NCBI RefSeq assembly: GCF_002257565.1
Contig: NZ_CP022736.1
Location: 992,001-1,056,000, forward strand
Length of the DNA: 64,000 nucleotides
Reading direction: 5' to 3'
Source of the DNA: Herbaspirillum sp. meg3
GTDB lineage: Bacteria; Pseudomonadota; Gammaproteobacteria; Burkholderiales; Burkholderiaceae_D
Below, one piece after another: positions 36,040-43,500 of the stretch. Under the pieces are notes generated by a model. It was not told the DNA's origin. It searched no databases and saw nothing but the letters and a program-made list of their open reading frames with translations. The position numbers and the translations under genes were made by a program. Numbering within the stretch: position 1 is the first letter of the stretch; every line of letters starts with the position of its first letter.

Positions 36040-36072
36040 TGCTGCAATTGCATGGATTGCACGATTGCAGCA
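36040..36072. repeat. Inverted repeat with internal TGCATGGATTGCA
   Basis: TGCTGCAAT (36040-36048) and ATTGCAGCA (36064-36072) are perfect 9-base arms. The spacer begins with TGCATGGATTGCA (36049-36061), which also occurs upstream of gdhA at 27395-27407. Confidence 0.45.
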
Positions 36073-36092
36073 GAAGGCGAGGGCGCCGGCAA

Positions 36093-36548
36093 TTATTGCT
36101 GTGCCTGAACCTGTACTTCATCGCTCAGATCATCCACGATCTCAAACGAGTGTGTCATTTCTGCAGTTTTTTCCAGCATGATCGAGGCCGAGCAATATTT
36201 GTCGTGTGACAACTTGATGGCGCGTTCGACAACATTCGGCTTCAGATTGCGGCCGCGCACCGTGAAATGGAAGTGGATCTTGGTAAAGACTTTGGGATCC
36301 TGTTCCGCCCGTTCCGACTTCAGCGTCACTTCGCAGCCGCGAATATCCTGGCCGCTTTTGCGCAAAATCACCACCACGTCATAAGCTGTGCAGCCGCCGG
36401 TGCCGAGCAGCACTACTTCCATCGGGCGCGGCGCCAGGTTGCGACCGCCGCCGTCCGGGGCGCCATCCATCGCCACCACGTGGCCTGAGCCGGTTTCAGC
36501 CAAGAAGGTCATGCCGGAAAGGCCGGTCCAGCGTACTGTGCATTCCAT
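36093..36548 (-). CDS. OsmC/Ohr-family protein (YhfA-like)
   Basis: A 151-residue protein starting MECTVRWTGLSGMTFLAETG. The two cysteines of the OsmC fold are present in VLLGTGGCTAYDVVVIL near residue 55 and IRGCEVTLKSERAE near 75. The spacing fits the YhfA branch more than classical organic-hydroperoxide reductases. A role in peroxide handling is known for relatives but not proved for this branch. It is transcribed alone toward coq7. Confidence 0.88.
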   Translation of the reverse strand: MECTVRWTGLSGMTFLAETGSGHVVAMDGAPDGGGRNLAPRPMEVVLLGTGGCTAYDVVVILRKSGQDIRGCEVTLKSERAEQDPKVFTKIHFHFTVRGRNLKPNVVERAIKLSHDKYCSASIMLEKTAEMTHSFEIVDDLSDEVQVQAQQ

Positions 36549-36725
36549 GTGCGTTCTCGCAGGGTAAATTAGAGGGAGGCGGCTATTGTAGCTTTTTCGG
36601 GAAATGTGGTTTGCATCTCGTGGACGCGAGGCACGGTGAAATAGGCAAAAAAATGCATATTGCAGAGCAGCAAAATATCCGATTTTCTTTAATTTTTAAA
36701 TACTCTATATAGGGGAAATTAAATC

Positions 36726-36754
36726 TTGCGCTGCACAATTTCGTTTGCTATATT
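36726..36754 (+). promoter_or_regulatory. Sigma-70 promoter of the candidate small RNA
   Basis: TTGCGC (36726-36731) and TATATT (36749-36754) are separated by exactly 17 bases. The predicted start is near 36761. Confidence 0.65.
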
Positions 36755-36760
36755 GAATTC

Positions 36761-36858
36761 ACTGATTGACGTTTTCGACGCAATCAAACCTTGTCTCCTC
36801 CACCCTCCTCCTTTGGTGTGGATTTAAACCCGAAACCCTCGTTTCGGGTTTTTTTTTG
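36761..36858 (+). ncRNA. Candidate small RNA with anti-Shine-Dalgarno loop
   Basis: The transcript would be about 98 bases. It has a C/U-rich centre with CTCCTCC at 36795-36801. A stem-loop TCCAC (36799-36803) with GTGGA (36818-36822) presents CCTCCTCC in its loop. A strong intrinsic terminator follows: AAACCCGAAAC (36826-36836), loop CCTC, GTTTCGGGTTT (36841-36851) and a T-run to 36857. The coq7 terminator and the minus-strand orientation of the OsmC-like gene mean no neighbour accounts for it. The exposed CCUCCUCC could pair with Shine-Dalgarno sequences, as in the cuckoo-type RNAs described in other proteobacteria. There is no plausible reading frame. Expression is unproved. Confidence 0.6.
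36826..36857 (+). terminator. Intrinsic terminator of the candidate small RNA
   Basis: An 11-base-pair stem with a CCTC loop and eight or more T residues. No protein gene lies upstream on this strand within 800 bases. Confidence 0.9.
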
Positions 36859-36943
36859 TCTGCAGCGGATTGCTCACGCGTATCAACCCTCATAGGCAAA
36901 TGTGCCGAAAAGCCCACGGCGCGCGGCTAAGCCAATAAAGGGT

Positions 36944-36973
36944 TTGACGCTAAGTCATTGAAAAGGCTATAAT
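36944..36973 (+). promoter_or_regulatory. Sigma-70 promoter of rplM-rpsI
   Basis: TTGACG (36944-36949) and TATAAT (36968-36973) with an 18-base spacer. Transcription would begin near 36980 and leave a leader of about 145 bases before the rplM ATG at 37126. Confidence 0.8.
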
Positions 36974-37125
36974 TCTCGGCTTTCCGTGCGCTCTGGAAAG
37001 ACAACAAGGAAGAGTCTGCGTTGGTATGACGAATACGAAGCATCGCGAAGCATAGGATCAGCATCGTTTCGGTAGTCGCAGAACCGCCAAATTGAGCGTT
37101 TATTTATTTACATTAGGAAGTCATC

Positions 37126-37554
37126 ATGAAAACCTTTTCCGCTAAAGCCCACGAGGTAAAGCGCGAGTGGTTGGTGATTGACGCGACGGACAAAGTCCTC
37201 GGACGTGTTGCCAGCGAAGTGGCACTCCGACTGCGCGGCAAGCACAAGCCAGAATTTACTCCGCACGTTGACACCGGCGATTTCATCGTTGTGATCAATG
37301 CAGGCAAACTGCGTGTCACTGGCACCAAAGCAACTGAAAAGACGTACTACCGTCACAGCGGCTACCCAGGCGGCATCTACGAAACCAATTTCCTGAAAAT
37401 GCAACAGCGTTTTCCAGGTCGCGCGCTGGAAAAAGCGGTCAAGGGCATGCTGCCTAAGGGCCCGCTCGGCTACGCGATGATCAAGAAGCTGAAGGTTTAT
37501 GCAGATGGCAACCATCCGCACGCTGCTCAGCAACCTAAAGCACTCGAACTCTAA
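37126..37554 (+). CDS. rplM: 50S ribosomal protein L13
   Basis: A 142-residue ribosomal protein starting MKTFSAKAHEVKREW, with the L13 signature around VKGMLPKGPLGYAMIKKLKVY near residue 105. The ATG follows ATTAGGAAGTCATC. It is encoded ahead of rpsI with a nine-base gap, the universal L13-S9 pair. A long leader upstream may allow feedback control, but no known leader motif is recognised. Confidence 0.98.
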   Translation: MKTFSAKAHEVKREWLVIDATDKVLGRVASEVALRLRGKHKPEFTPHVDTGDFIVVINAGKLRVTGTKATEKTYYRHSGYPGGIYETNFLKMQQRFPGRALEKAVKGMLPKGPLGYAMIKKLKVYADGNHPHAAQQPKALEL

Positions 37555-37563
37555 GGAATAGAC

Positions 37564-37956
37564 ATGATCGGTAACTACAATTACGGAACCGGCCGTCGCA
37601 AGAGTGCAGTGGCTCGTGTTTTCATCAAGTCCGGCTCGGGCAAGATCGTCGTCAACGGCAAGCCAGCGAATGAATACTTTTCGCGCGAAACCGGTCTGAT
37701 GGTGATTCGTCAACCTCTGGAACTGACCAGCAATGTCGAGCGTTTTGACATCATGGTCAACGTCCACGGCGGCGGTGAATCCGGCCAGGCTGGTGCTGTT
37801 CGTCACGGCATCACCCGCGCTCTGATCGACTACGATGCAACACTGAAGCCAGAACTGTCCAAGGCAGGCTTCGTTACACGTGATGCTCGTGAAGTTGAAC
37901 GTAAGAAGGTTGGTCTGCGCAAAGCTCGTCGCGCAAAGCAATTCTCGAAGCGTTAA
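37564..37956 (+). CDS. rpsI: 30S ribosomal protein S9
   Basis: A 130-residue protein with the S9 features NYNYGTGRRKSAVARVFIK at the start, GAVRHGITRALIDYD near residue 80 and the basic tail ending QFSKR, which reaches the P site. AAGGAATAGAC precedes the ATG. An intrinsic terminator follows at 37985. Confidence 0.98.
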   Translation: MIGNYNYGTGRRKSAVARVFIKSGSGKIVVNGKPANEYFSRETGLMVIRQPLELTSNVERFDIMVNVHGGGESGQAGAVRHGITRALIDYDATLKPELSKAGFVTRDAREVERKKVGLRKARRAKQFSKR

Positions 37957-37984
37957 TCACGACGCGTGCTTTTTCAGCACACCG

Positions 37985-38017
37985 AAAAGCCGCCAGCGAC
38001 AAGCTTGGCGGCTTTTT
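37985..38017 (+). terminator. Intrinsic terminator after rpsI
   Basis: AAAAGCCGCCA (37985-37995) pairs with TGGCGGCTTTT (38006-38016) around a ten-base loop, ending in T5. Confidence 0.92.
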
Positions 38018-38231
38018 GCATTTTACGAGCTGGTTTTATGCATATTGATGAGCGCGATCTGGTGTCGCGGTTCATTTCCGGTGGTTTGGCTGCTCGGAAC
38101 TCATTTCAGTATCAAAGTCATTTTTCGGCCTTATTCGCGCTTTGAATCGGGGTCGTTTCGGGTAATCTGACAGAAATATTCTCCTGTTAAAATAAAAAGC
38201 TCTCGGGCACGCTCTTTCAGCAAGGAAAAAC

Positions 38232-39269
38232 ATGATCAAGGTAGGTATCGTCGGCGGCACAGGATACACAGGCGTCGAGTTGCTGCGTATATTCGCCATG
38301 CACCCGCAAGTGCAACTGCAGGCAGTGACATCGCGTAAAGAAGATGGCATGCCGATTGCCGAAATGTACCCGTCGCTGCGTGGTCGCGTCGATATTGCTT
38401 TTTCCTCGCCTGACAATGCCAAACTGACCGAGTGCGACGTCGTTTTCTTTGCTACGCCCCACGGTGTTGCGATGGCACAGGCACCGGAGCTGCTGGCAGC
38501 TGGCGTCAAGGTCATCGATCTGGCGGCGGATTTCCGTCTGCAGGACATCGCTGCGTTCGAGAAGTGGTACAAGATGCCGCACAGCTGCCCTGAGTTGCTG
38601 AAAGAAGCCGCTTACGGCTTGCCTGAGCTCAATCGCGAAAACATCAAGAAAGCACGTCTCATCGGCAATCCCGGTTGTTATCCGACCACCATGCAACTCG
38701 GTTACGCACCGCTGCTGAAGGCCGGCGTGATCGATGCGTCGCATCTCATCGCCGACTGCAAATCGGGGGTCTCCGGCGCCGGTCGCAAGGCTGAAATCGC
38801 TACCTTGTTTTCGGAAGCATCGGATAACTTCAAAGCCTACGGTGTGTCGGGTCATCGCCATTCGCCGGAAACCCTGGAGCAGTTGGGCAAGTTGACCGAC
38901 GACAAAGTCGGCCTGCTGTTCACGCCGCATCTGGTGCCGATGATTCGCGGCATGCATTCCACGCTGTATGCACGCCTGACTAAAGATATCGACAATGCCG
39001 CATTGCAGGCCTTGTTTGAAGACGCATACAAGGACGAGCCGTTCGTGGACGTCATGCCGTTCGGTTCGCATCCGGAAACACGCACCACGCGTGCTTCCAA
39101 CATGCTGCGCATCGCCTTGCATCGTCCGGACAATGGCGACACCGTGGTTGTACTGGTGGTGCAGGACAATCTGGTCAAGGGCGCATCCGGCCAGGCGGTG
39201 CAATGTATGAACCTGATGTTCGGACTGGAAGAAACCACCGGTCTGATGCATGTCCCGGTTCTACCGTGA
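38232..39269 (+). CDS. argC: N-acetyl-gamma-glutamyl-phosphate reductase
   Basis: A 345-residue NADP-dependent enzyme of arginine synthesis that reduces N-acetylglutamyl phosphate to the semialdehyde. The dinucleotide motif KVGIVGGTGYTGVELLRI is at the N-terminus, the catalytic cysteine lies in LIGNPGCYPTTMQLGYAPL near residue 144, and HRHSPETLEQLG near 210 carries a conserved His. AAGGAAAAAC precedes the ATG. The stop overlaps a GTG (GTGA) that may start the next gene. Confidence 0.95.
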   Translation: MIKVGIVGGTGYTGVELLRIFAMHPQVQLQAVTSRKEDGMPIAEMYPSLRGRVDIAFSSPDNAKLTECDVVFFATPHGVAMAQAPELLAAGVKVIDLAADFRLQDIAAFEKWYKMPHSCPELLKEAAYGLPELNRENIKKARLIGNPGCYPTTMQLGYAPLLKAGVIDASHLIADCKSGVSGAGRKAEIATLFSEASDNFKAYGVSGHRHSPETLEQLGKLTDDKVGLLFTPHLVPMIRGMHSTLYARLTKDIDNAALQALFEDAYKDEPFVDVMPFGSHPETRTTRASNMLRIALHRPDNGDTVVVLVVQDNLVKGASGQAVQCMNLMFGLEETTGLMHVPVLP

Positions 39270-39997
39270 AATATAAATTATGGGTTCGGCGCATGTCGAT
39301 TTCTGCGCCGAAGATGACCATCAAGCGCCACATGCCGTGGCCGCTGCGCGCGCTGATCCTGGTGGTCGTGATCGCGGTTGGCGGGGCGATGGCGATGTGG
39401 GCTTACGATCTGGGGCGCAATAACTTCTCGGGGTTGAACCCGGATGGTATGCGCGACCACGTGGAAGCGTTGTCTGAGCAGGTGAAGAAGCTCAACGCCG
39501 AGCGCGATCAGTTCTCGACGACGGCTAATGCGGCAGAAAGCCAGCTCAATATCGAGCGTTCAGCGCAGGCGCAGCTGGCCGGGCAAATCAAGACACTGGA
39601 AGCGGAAAATGCTAAGCTGAAAGAAGATCTCTCTTTCTTCCAAAGCTTGCTCCCGACCAATGTCGGCGCGGACGGCGTCACCATCCAGCGTTTGAAAGCC
39701 GAGATTGTTGCACCGAACCAGGTGCGCTATCAGTTACTCGCCATTCAGGGCGAAAAAGGGCGGCAGTTCGTCGGTAATTTGCAGTTCAGCGTAACAGTGT
39801 TGCAGGGCGGCAAAAGTGTTATTATCAATTTCCCCGAGCAAAACGCCACGGATCTCGCGCGCTACAAGCTCGCATTCAAGTACTACCAACGGGTCGACGG
39901 AGTCTTAACGCTTCCCGAAGGTGCAACCATCAAAGCGATTCAAGCTCGCGTTCTCGAAAGAGGCCAGATGCGAGCTCAACAATCCGTGAATTTGTGA
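39266..39997 (+). CDS. Membrane-anchored coiled-coil protein (DUF6776-like)
   Basis: I place the start at GTG 39266, which overlaps the argC stop as GTGA and gives 243 residues; ATG 39293 is the alternative and ribosome-binding signals are weak for both. A single transmembrane segment lies at about residues 27-47 (ALILVVVIAVGGAMAMWAYD). A coiled coil of about 60 residues follows (VEALSEQVKKLNAERDQF and KTLEAENAKLKEDLSFF), then a C-terminal beta-rich domain (VRYQLLAIQGEKGRQFVG). It matches what is annotated DUF6776 in Burkholderiales. It lies nine bases ahead of the bactofilin gene and may anchor that polymer to the membrane; this is inferred. Confidence 0.78.
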   Translation: MKYKLWVRRMSISAPKMTIKRHMPWPLRALILVVVIAVGGAMAMWAYDLGRNNFSGLNPDGMRDHVEALSEQVKKLNAERDQFSTTANAAESQLNIERSAQAQLAGQIKTLEAENAKLKEDLSFFQSLLPTNVGADGVTIQRLKAEIVAPNQVRYQLLAIQGEKGRQFVGNLQFSVTVLQGGKSVIINFPEQNATDLARYKLAFKYYQRVDGVLTLPEGATIKAIQARVLERGQMRAQQSVNL

Positions 39998-40005
39998 GGT
40001 GAATC

Positions 40006-40407
40006 ATGTTGGGACGTAAATCCAAAAGCACCATCGACAGCCTTATCGGCATTTCCACCAGTATCCACGGTGACGTCCATTTCAAGGGCGGCCTGCGTAT
40101 TGACGGCCACATCAAGGGCAACATCAACGCCGAAGCTGGTCAGCCAAGCGTGCTGGTCATTTCCGAGCATGCCAAGATCGTTGGCGAGATCCGCGCCGTG
40201 CATCTGATTGTCAACGGTGAAATCATCGGTGACGTGCATTCGGTCGAGCTCCTTGAATTACAGCCAAAAGCCCGCATAACTGGAGATGTCTATTACAAGG
40301 CTCTGGAAATGCATGGCGGCGCGTTGGTATCCGGCAAGCTCAGCCACGGGCAGACCGAAGAGGTGCCTGTACTTAAGCTGGCGGCTTCGGCCGGCGGCGA
40401 TGCATGA
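40006..40407 (+). CDS. Bactofilin
   Basis: A 133-residue polymer-forming cytoskeletal protein. The bactofilin beta-helix core is visible as repeated turns (IDSLIGISTSIHGDVHFKGGLRI, then HIKGNINAEAG, IVGEIRAVHLIVNGEIIGDV and ARITGDVYYKALEMHGGA), with short disordered ends. GAGGTGAATC precedes the ATG. It follows the membrane coiled-coil gene by eight bases and is followed by erpA. Bactofilins form filaments that position envelope enzymes; the partner here is not known. Confidence 0.93.
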   Translation: MLGRKSKSTIDSLIGISTSIHGDVHFKGGLRIDGHIKGNINAEAGQPSVLVISEHAKIVGEIRAVHLIVNGEIIGDVHSVELLELQPKARITGDVYYKALEMHGGALVSGKLSHGQTEEVPVLKLAASAGGDA

Positions 40408-40462
40408 TTCTTCCATTGGCCTTATAATCACTCCATTGTCCGCTGATTAGCAGGAGCTTAAT

Positions 40463-40828
40463 ATGAATGCCGTTGCAGAAATTCCAGAAACTTCGATTCC
40501 ATCCCCGATGATCTTTTCCGACAGCGCCGCAGCCAAGGTTGCGCAACTGATCGAAGAAGAGGGTAACCCAGACCTGAAACTGCGCGTGTTCGTGCAAGGT
40601 GGTGGCTGCTCGGGCTTCCAGTATGGTTTCACCTTTGATGAAATCGTCAACGAAGACGACACGACCATGACCAAGAATGGCGTGCAGCTGCTGATCGACT
40701 CCATGAGCTATCAGTATCTGGTCGGCGCAGAGATCGACTACAAGGACGATCTGGAAGGCGCGCAATTCGTCATCAAGAATCCAAACGCTACAACTACTTG
40801 CGGTTGCGGTTCGTCGTTCTCGGCTTAA
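40463..40828 (+). CDS. erpA: Iron-sulfur cluster insertion protein ErpA
   Basis: A 121-residue A-type Fe-S carrier. The three conserved cysteines are present: one in GGGCSGFQYGF near residue 53 and two in TTCGCGSSFSA at the C-terminus. It delivers Fe-S clusters to apo-enzymes in the cytoplasm, including those of isoprenoid synthesis. The gene is 55 bases after the bactofilin gene and is closed by a terminator at 40874. Confidence 0.95.
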   Translation: MNAVAEIPETSIPSPMIFSDSAAAKVAQLIEEEGNPDLKLRVFVQGGGCSGFQYGFTFDEIVNEDDTTMTKNGVQLLIDSMSYQYLVGAEIDYKDDLEGAQFVIKNPNATTTCGCGSSFSA

Positions 40829-40873
40829 TGGCCGAGTCTGTACAGATTTAGAAGTACCAGTCTCCTAAGACGT

Positions 40874-40901
40874 AAAAAAGGACGCTCAGGCGTCCTTTTT
40901 T
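40874..40901. terminator. Bidirectional intrinsic terminator
   Basis: AAAAAAGGACGC (40874-40885) pairs with GCGTCCTTTTTT (40890-40901) around TCAG. It lies between converging erpA and hemL. Confidence 0.95.
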
Positions 40902-40934
40902 ATTTTCTGCGCTTACTGCGGGATTTTTGCAGGC

Positions 40935-42233
40935 TTATTTGATCGCAGCGAAGGCCGTACGCGCAGCCGCAATCGTTGCCTCAATCACGGCATCATCGTG
41001 TTGAGCAGAAACAAAGCCCGCTTCAAATGCCGATGGCGCCAGATAAACGCCTGCGTCCAGCATGGCGTGAAAGAACACGTTGAACTTGTCCTTGTTACCC
41101 TGCATGACTTCAGCATAGCTGGTTGGTACGCTCGGCGCAAAGTACAGGCCGAACATGCCACCCACGGTGTCGGCCGAGAACGCTACGTCAGCTGCCTTGG
41201 CAGCCTCGCAGAGGCCATCGGTGAGCTTGCGCGTCTGTGCACTCAGCTTGCTGTAGAAATCGGCTTCCTGGACGATCTGCAGCGTCGTCAGGCCTGCCGC
41301 AACAGTCACCGGGTTACCGGACAGGGTTCCGGCCTGGTACACGCCACCGAGCGGCGCCAGATGCTTCATGATGTCTGCGCGGCCGCCAAAGGCGGCAACC
41401 GGCAAACCACCGCCGATCACTTTGCCCAGTGCAGTCAGATCCGGAGTGATGTTGTAGAGCGATTGGGCGCCGCCCAATGCCACACGGAAGCCGGACATGA
41501 CTTCGTCGAAAATCAGGATGGCGCCGTACTCTGTACAGAGACGACGCATGGTTTGCAGGAATTCCGGCGTCGCACGCACCAGGTTCATGTTGCCGGCAAC
41601 AGGCTCCACTATCACGCAGGCGATCTCGTTGCCGGCTGCCTTGAAGGCATCTTCCAGCTGTTGCGTGTTGTTGTAATCCAGCACAAGCGTATGTTTGACG
41701 AAATCTTCCGGCACACCTGAGGAGGTCGGGTTGCCGAAGGTCAACAAGCCGCTGCCGGCTTTCACCAGCAGAGAATCCGCGTGACCGTGATAGCAGCCTT
41801 CAAACTTGACGATCTTGTCACGTTTGGTCGCGCCGCGCGCCAGTCGCAGGGCGCTCATGGTCGCTTCGGTGCCGCTGGAAACCAGGCGGACTTGTTCAAT
41901 CGACGGCACCAGTTTGCAAATCTCTTCGGCCATCTCGATTTCGCCCTCGGTCGGCGCGCCGAAACTCAGTCCGCGCGCTGCGGCTTCCTGTACCGCCTGG
42001 ACGACTTTAGGATGGGCATGGCCGACAATTGCCGGGCCCCACGAGCCGATGTAGTCGATATAACGACGGTCTTCTGCATCCCAGAAATACGGGCCCAGAG
42101 CCTTGGTGATGAAGCGCGGTGTGCCGCCGACGGAGCGGAAGGCGCGCACCGGAGAGTTGACGCCGCCGGGTGTGGTCTGCTGAGCGCGGGCGAACAGGGA
42201 TTCGTTGGTGGTGCCGGAGCTTTTCTGGTTCAT
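40935..42233 (-). CDS. hemL: Glutamate-1-semialdehyde 2,1-aminomutase
   Basis: A 432-residue PLP enzyme that makes 5-aminolevulinate in the C5 heme pathway. Key segments are TPGGVNSPVRAFRSVGGTP at the N-terminus, LVSSGTEATMSALRLARG near residue 120, FEGCYHGHADSLLVKAGSG near 145 and the PLP-lysine site LTALGKVIGGGLPVAAFGG near 267. It is convergent with erpA and lies 33 bases after thiD on the same strand. Confidence 0.96.
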   Translation of the reverse strand: MNQKSSGTTNESLFARAQQTTPGGVNSPVRAFRSVGGTPRFITKALGPYFWDAEDRRYIDYIGSWGPAIVGHAHPKVVQAVQEAAARGLSFGAPTEGEIEMAEEICKLVPSIEQVRLVSSGTEATMSALRLARGATKRDKIVKFEGCYHGHADSLLVKAGSGLLTFGNPTSSGVPEDFVKHTLVLDYNNTQQLEDAFKAAGNEIACVIVEPVAGNMNLVRATPEFLQTMRRLCTEYGAILIFDEVMSGFRVALGGAQSLYNITPDLTALGKVIGGGLPVAAFGGRADIMKHLAPLGGVYQAGTLSGNPVTVAAGLTTLQIVQEADFYSKLSAQTRKLTDGLCEAAKAADVAFSADTVGGMFGLYFAPSVPTSYAEVMQGNKDKFNVFFHAMLDAGVYLAPSAFEAGFVSAQHDDAVIEATIAAARTAFAAIK

Positions 42234-42266
42234 ACGGAAATGTGAGGAGTGGTCGGTTCAGTCAGT

Positions 42267-43091
42267 TCAATTGGTTTCGTCTGATTCACGGGCCCAGAAA
42301 TAGCGGTCGGGAATCAGTTTTCCCATGCCCAGGCGTTGTGCGTGGGCAAGAGCGGCAAGGGTAAATTCCTGGGCTTCGGAAACGGCTTCCGGGATTTCCA
42401 GTCCATTGGCCAGCATGGCGCAGATGGCGGCAGACAAGGTCGTGCCCGCGCCCGTAAACGATCCCGGCAGGCGTTGCCAGCTGTCGCGGCGGATAATGCC
42501 GGTATCGTCGAACAGCGCATTGACGACTTCATGCATCTCGCCGGGCATGCCGGTCACGAAGAGATATTCGCAACCCATTTCGACGATGCGCGTGGCATCG
42601 AGCTGCAGCGCATCGCCCGGCACCGGCTCGCGCCAGGTTTCCGCCAGGCGGTTCAGTTCCACTGCAGAAGCCAGCATCAGCGTGGTTTGCGGGATCAGCA
42701 ACTCACGGATGGCGATCAGATTATCGTCGTCATCGCCGTCCTGCGAGGGCATGGCAGTAATAAAAGGATCCAGAATCAGCGGGATATCGGGGTAATCCGA
42801 GACAATCTCTGCAATCGCAGAAATATTCTCAATGCTGCCGACCGCGCCGACCTTGAATGCGGCGACCGGCATGTCTTCAAGAATGACCCGTGCCTGATCG
42901 GCCATCCAGTCGACGTCGATGATCTGAATGTCCTCGATACGCGCCGTATCGCTGACCAGCAGGGATGTGATGATGGACAAGCCGTGGCAGCCCATGGCGG
43001 CAAAGGTGGCGAGGTCGGCCTGGATGCCGGTTGCCCCGACAGGGTCGGCTGCGCCAAAAGTTAATATCAGAGGAGAAGTTTGGTTTTGCAC
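42267..43091 (-). CDS. thiD: Hydroxymethylpyrimidine/phosphomethylpyrimidine kinase
   Basis: A 274-residue kinase of thiamine synthesis. It starts at GTG (complement of 43089-43091) and begins VQNQTSPLILTFGAADPVGATGIQAD, a ThiD start with FGA where most have AGS. Other family features are ATFAAMGCHGLSIITSLL near residue 30 and the anion-hole motif GSFTGAGTTLSAAICAML near 225. In many ThiD proteins the last motif has a catalytic Cys or Asp where this has GAGTT, so its second phosphorylation step deserves a check. It is divergent from the rubredoxin gene. Confidence 0.88.
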   Translation of the reverse strand: MQNQTSPLILTFGAADPVGATGIQADLATFAAMGCHGLSIITSLLVSDTARIEDIQIIDVDWMADQARVILEDMPVAAFKVGAVGSIENISAIAEIVSDYPDIPLILDPFITAMPSQDGDDDDNLIAIRELLIPQTTLMLASAVELNRLAETWREPVPGDALQLDATRIVEMGCEYLFVTGMPGEMHEVVNALFDDTGIIRRDSWQRLPGSFTGAGTTLSAAICAMLANGLEIPEAVSEAQEFTLAALAHAQRLGMGKLIPDRYFWARESDETN

Positions 43092-43153
43092 GACGAGTAG
43101 ATTAAGATATCTGGTTTACCATTTTACTTGATTGATTTGAGGGATAGTCAGCC

Positions 43154-43339
43154 GTGAGCGATAGCAAAACAGAATTTAAGACCTGGATGTGCCTGATCTG
43201 TGGTTGGATCTACGACGAAGAGGCCGGCTTGCCGGATGAAGGTATTGCTCCCGGCACGCGCTGGGAAGATGTGCCAATCAACTGGACCTGCCCTGAATGC
43301 GGTGCCCGCAAAGAAGATTTCGAGATGGTCGCGCTCTAA
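43154..43339 (+). CDS. Rubredoxin
   Basis: A 61-residue electron carrier with both iron-binding CxxC loops: CLICGWIYDEEAG near residue 14 and CPECGARKEDFEM near 47. Translation starts at GTG behind GAGGGATAGTCAGCC. Rubredoxin genes sit between thiD and the pilG cluster in many Burkholderiales, though a functional link is unknown. A long hairpin follows at 43382. Confidence 0.95.
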   Translation: MSDSKTEFKTWMCLICGWIYDEEAGLPDEGIAPGTRWEDVPINWTCPECGARKEDFEMVAL

Positions 43340-43381
43340 AGCGGAAAAAATCATCCGGCGTCAGACTCGTGTCGCCGCATC

Positions 43382-43424
43382 GCAGGCCTGCTGTTCCTCC
43401 AAATAAGGGGGGAAGGCAGGCCTG
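43382..43424 (+). repeat. Long hairpin with two GCAGGCCTG elements
   Basis: GCAGGCCTGC (43382-43391) and GCAGGCCTG (43416-43424) pair, and TTCCTCC with GGGGGAA extend the stem inside, giving about 16 base pairs around AAATAAG. No T-run follows. It lies between rubredoxin and pilG and probably ends the former by a Rho-assisted or stem-stabilised mechanism. Confidence 0.6.
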
Positions 43425-43450
43425 TTCCATTCATGGGCACGTGTTCATTT

Positions 43451-43459
43451 TGCTATAGT
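43451..43459 (+). promoter_or_regulatory. Extended -10 promoter upstream of pilG
   Basis: TGCTATAGT has the extended -10 TG and a good -10 hexamer. The start would lie near 43466, 35 bases before the pilG ATG, after the hairpin. Confidence 0.5.
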
Positions 43460-43500
43460 CGGCTGACAGGCCCGATCGGGCGGCACCCGGAGGGAATGCA

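Larger units (their letters stand above)
36549..37125. other. Intergenic region with small-RNA unit and rplM promoter
   Basis: These 577 bases hold an AT-rich stretch (36640-36760), a complete candidate small-RNA unit (36726-36858) and the rplM promoter (36944-36973) with a leader of about 145 bases. I see no protein gene in it. Confidence 0.7.
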
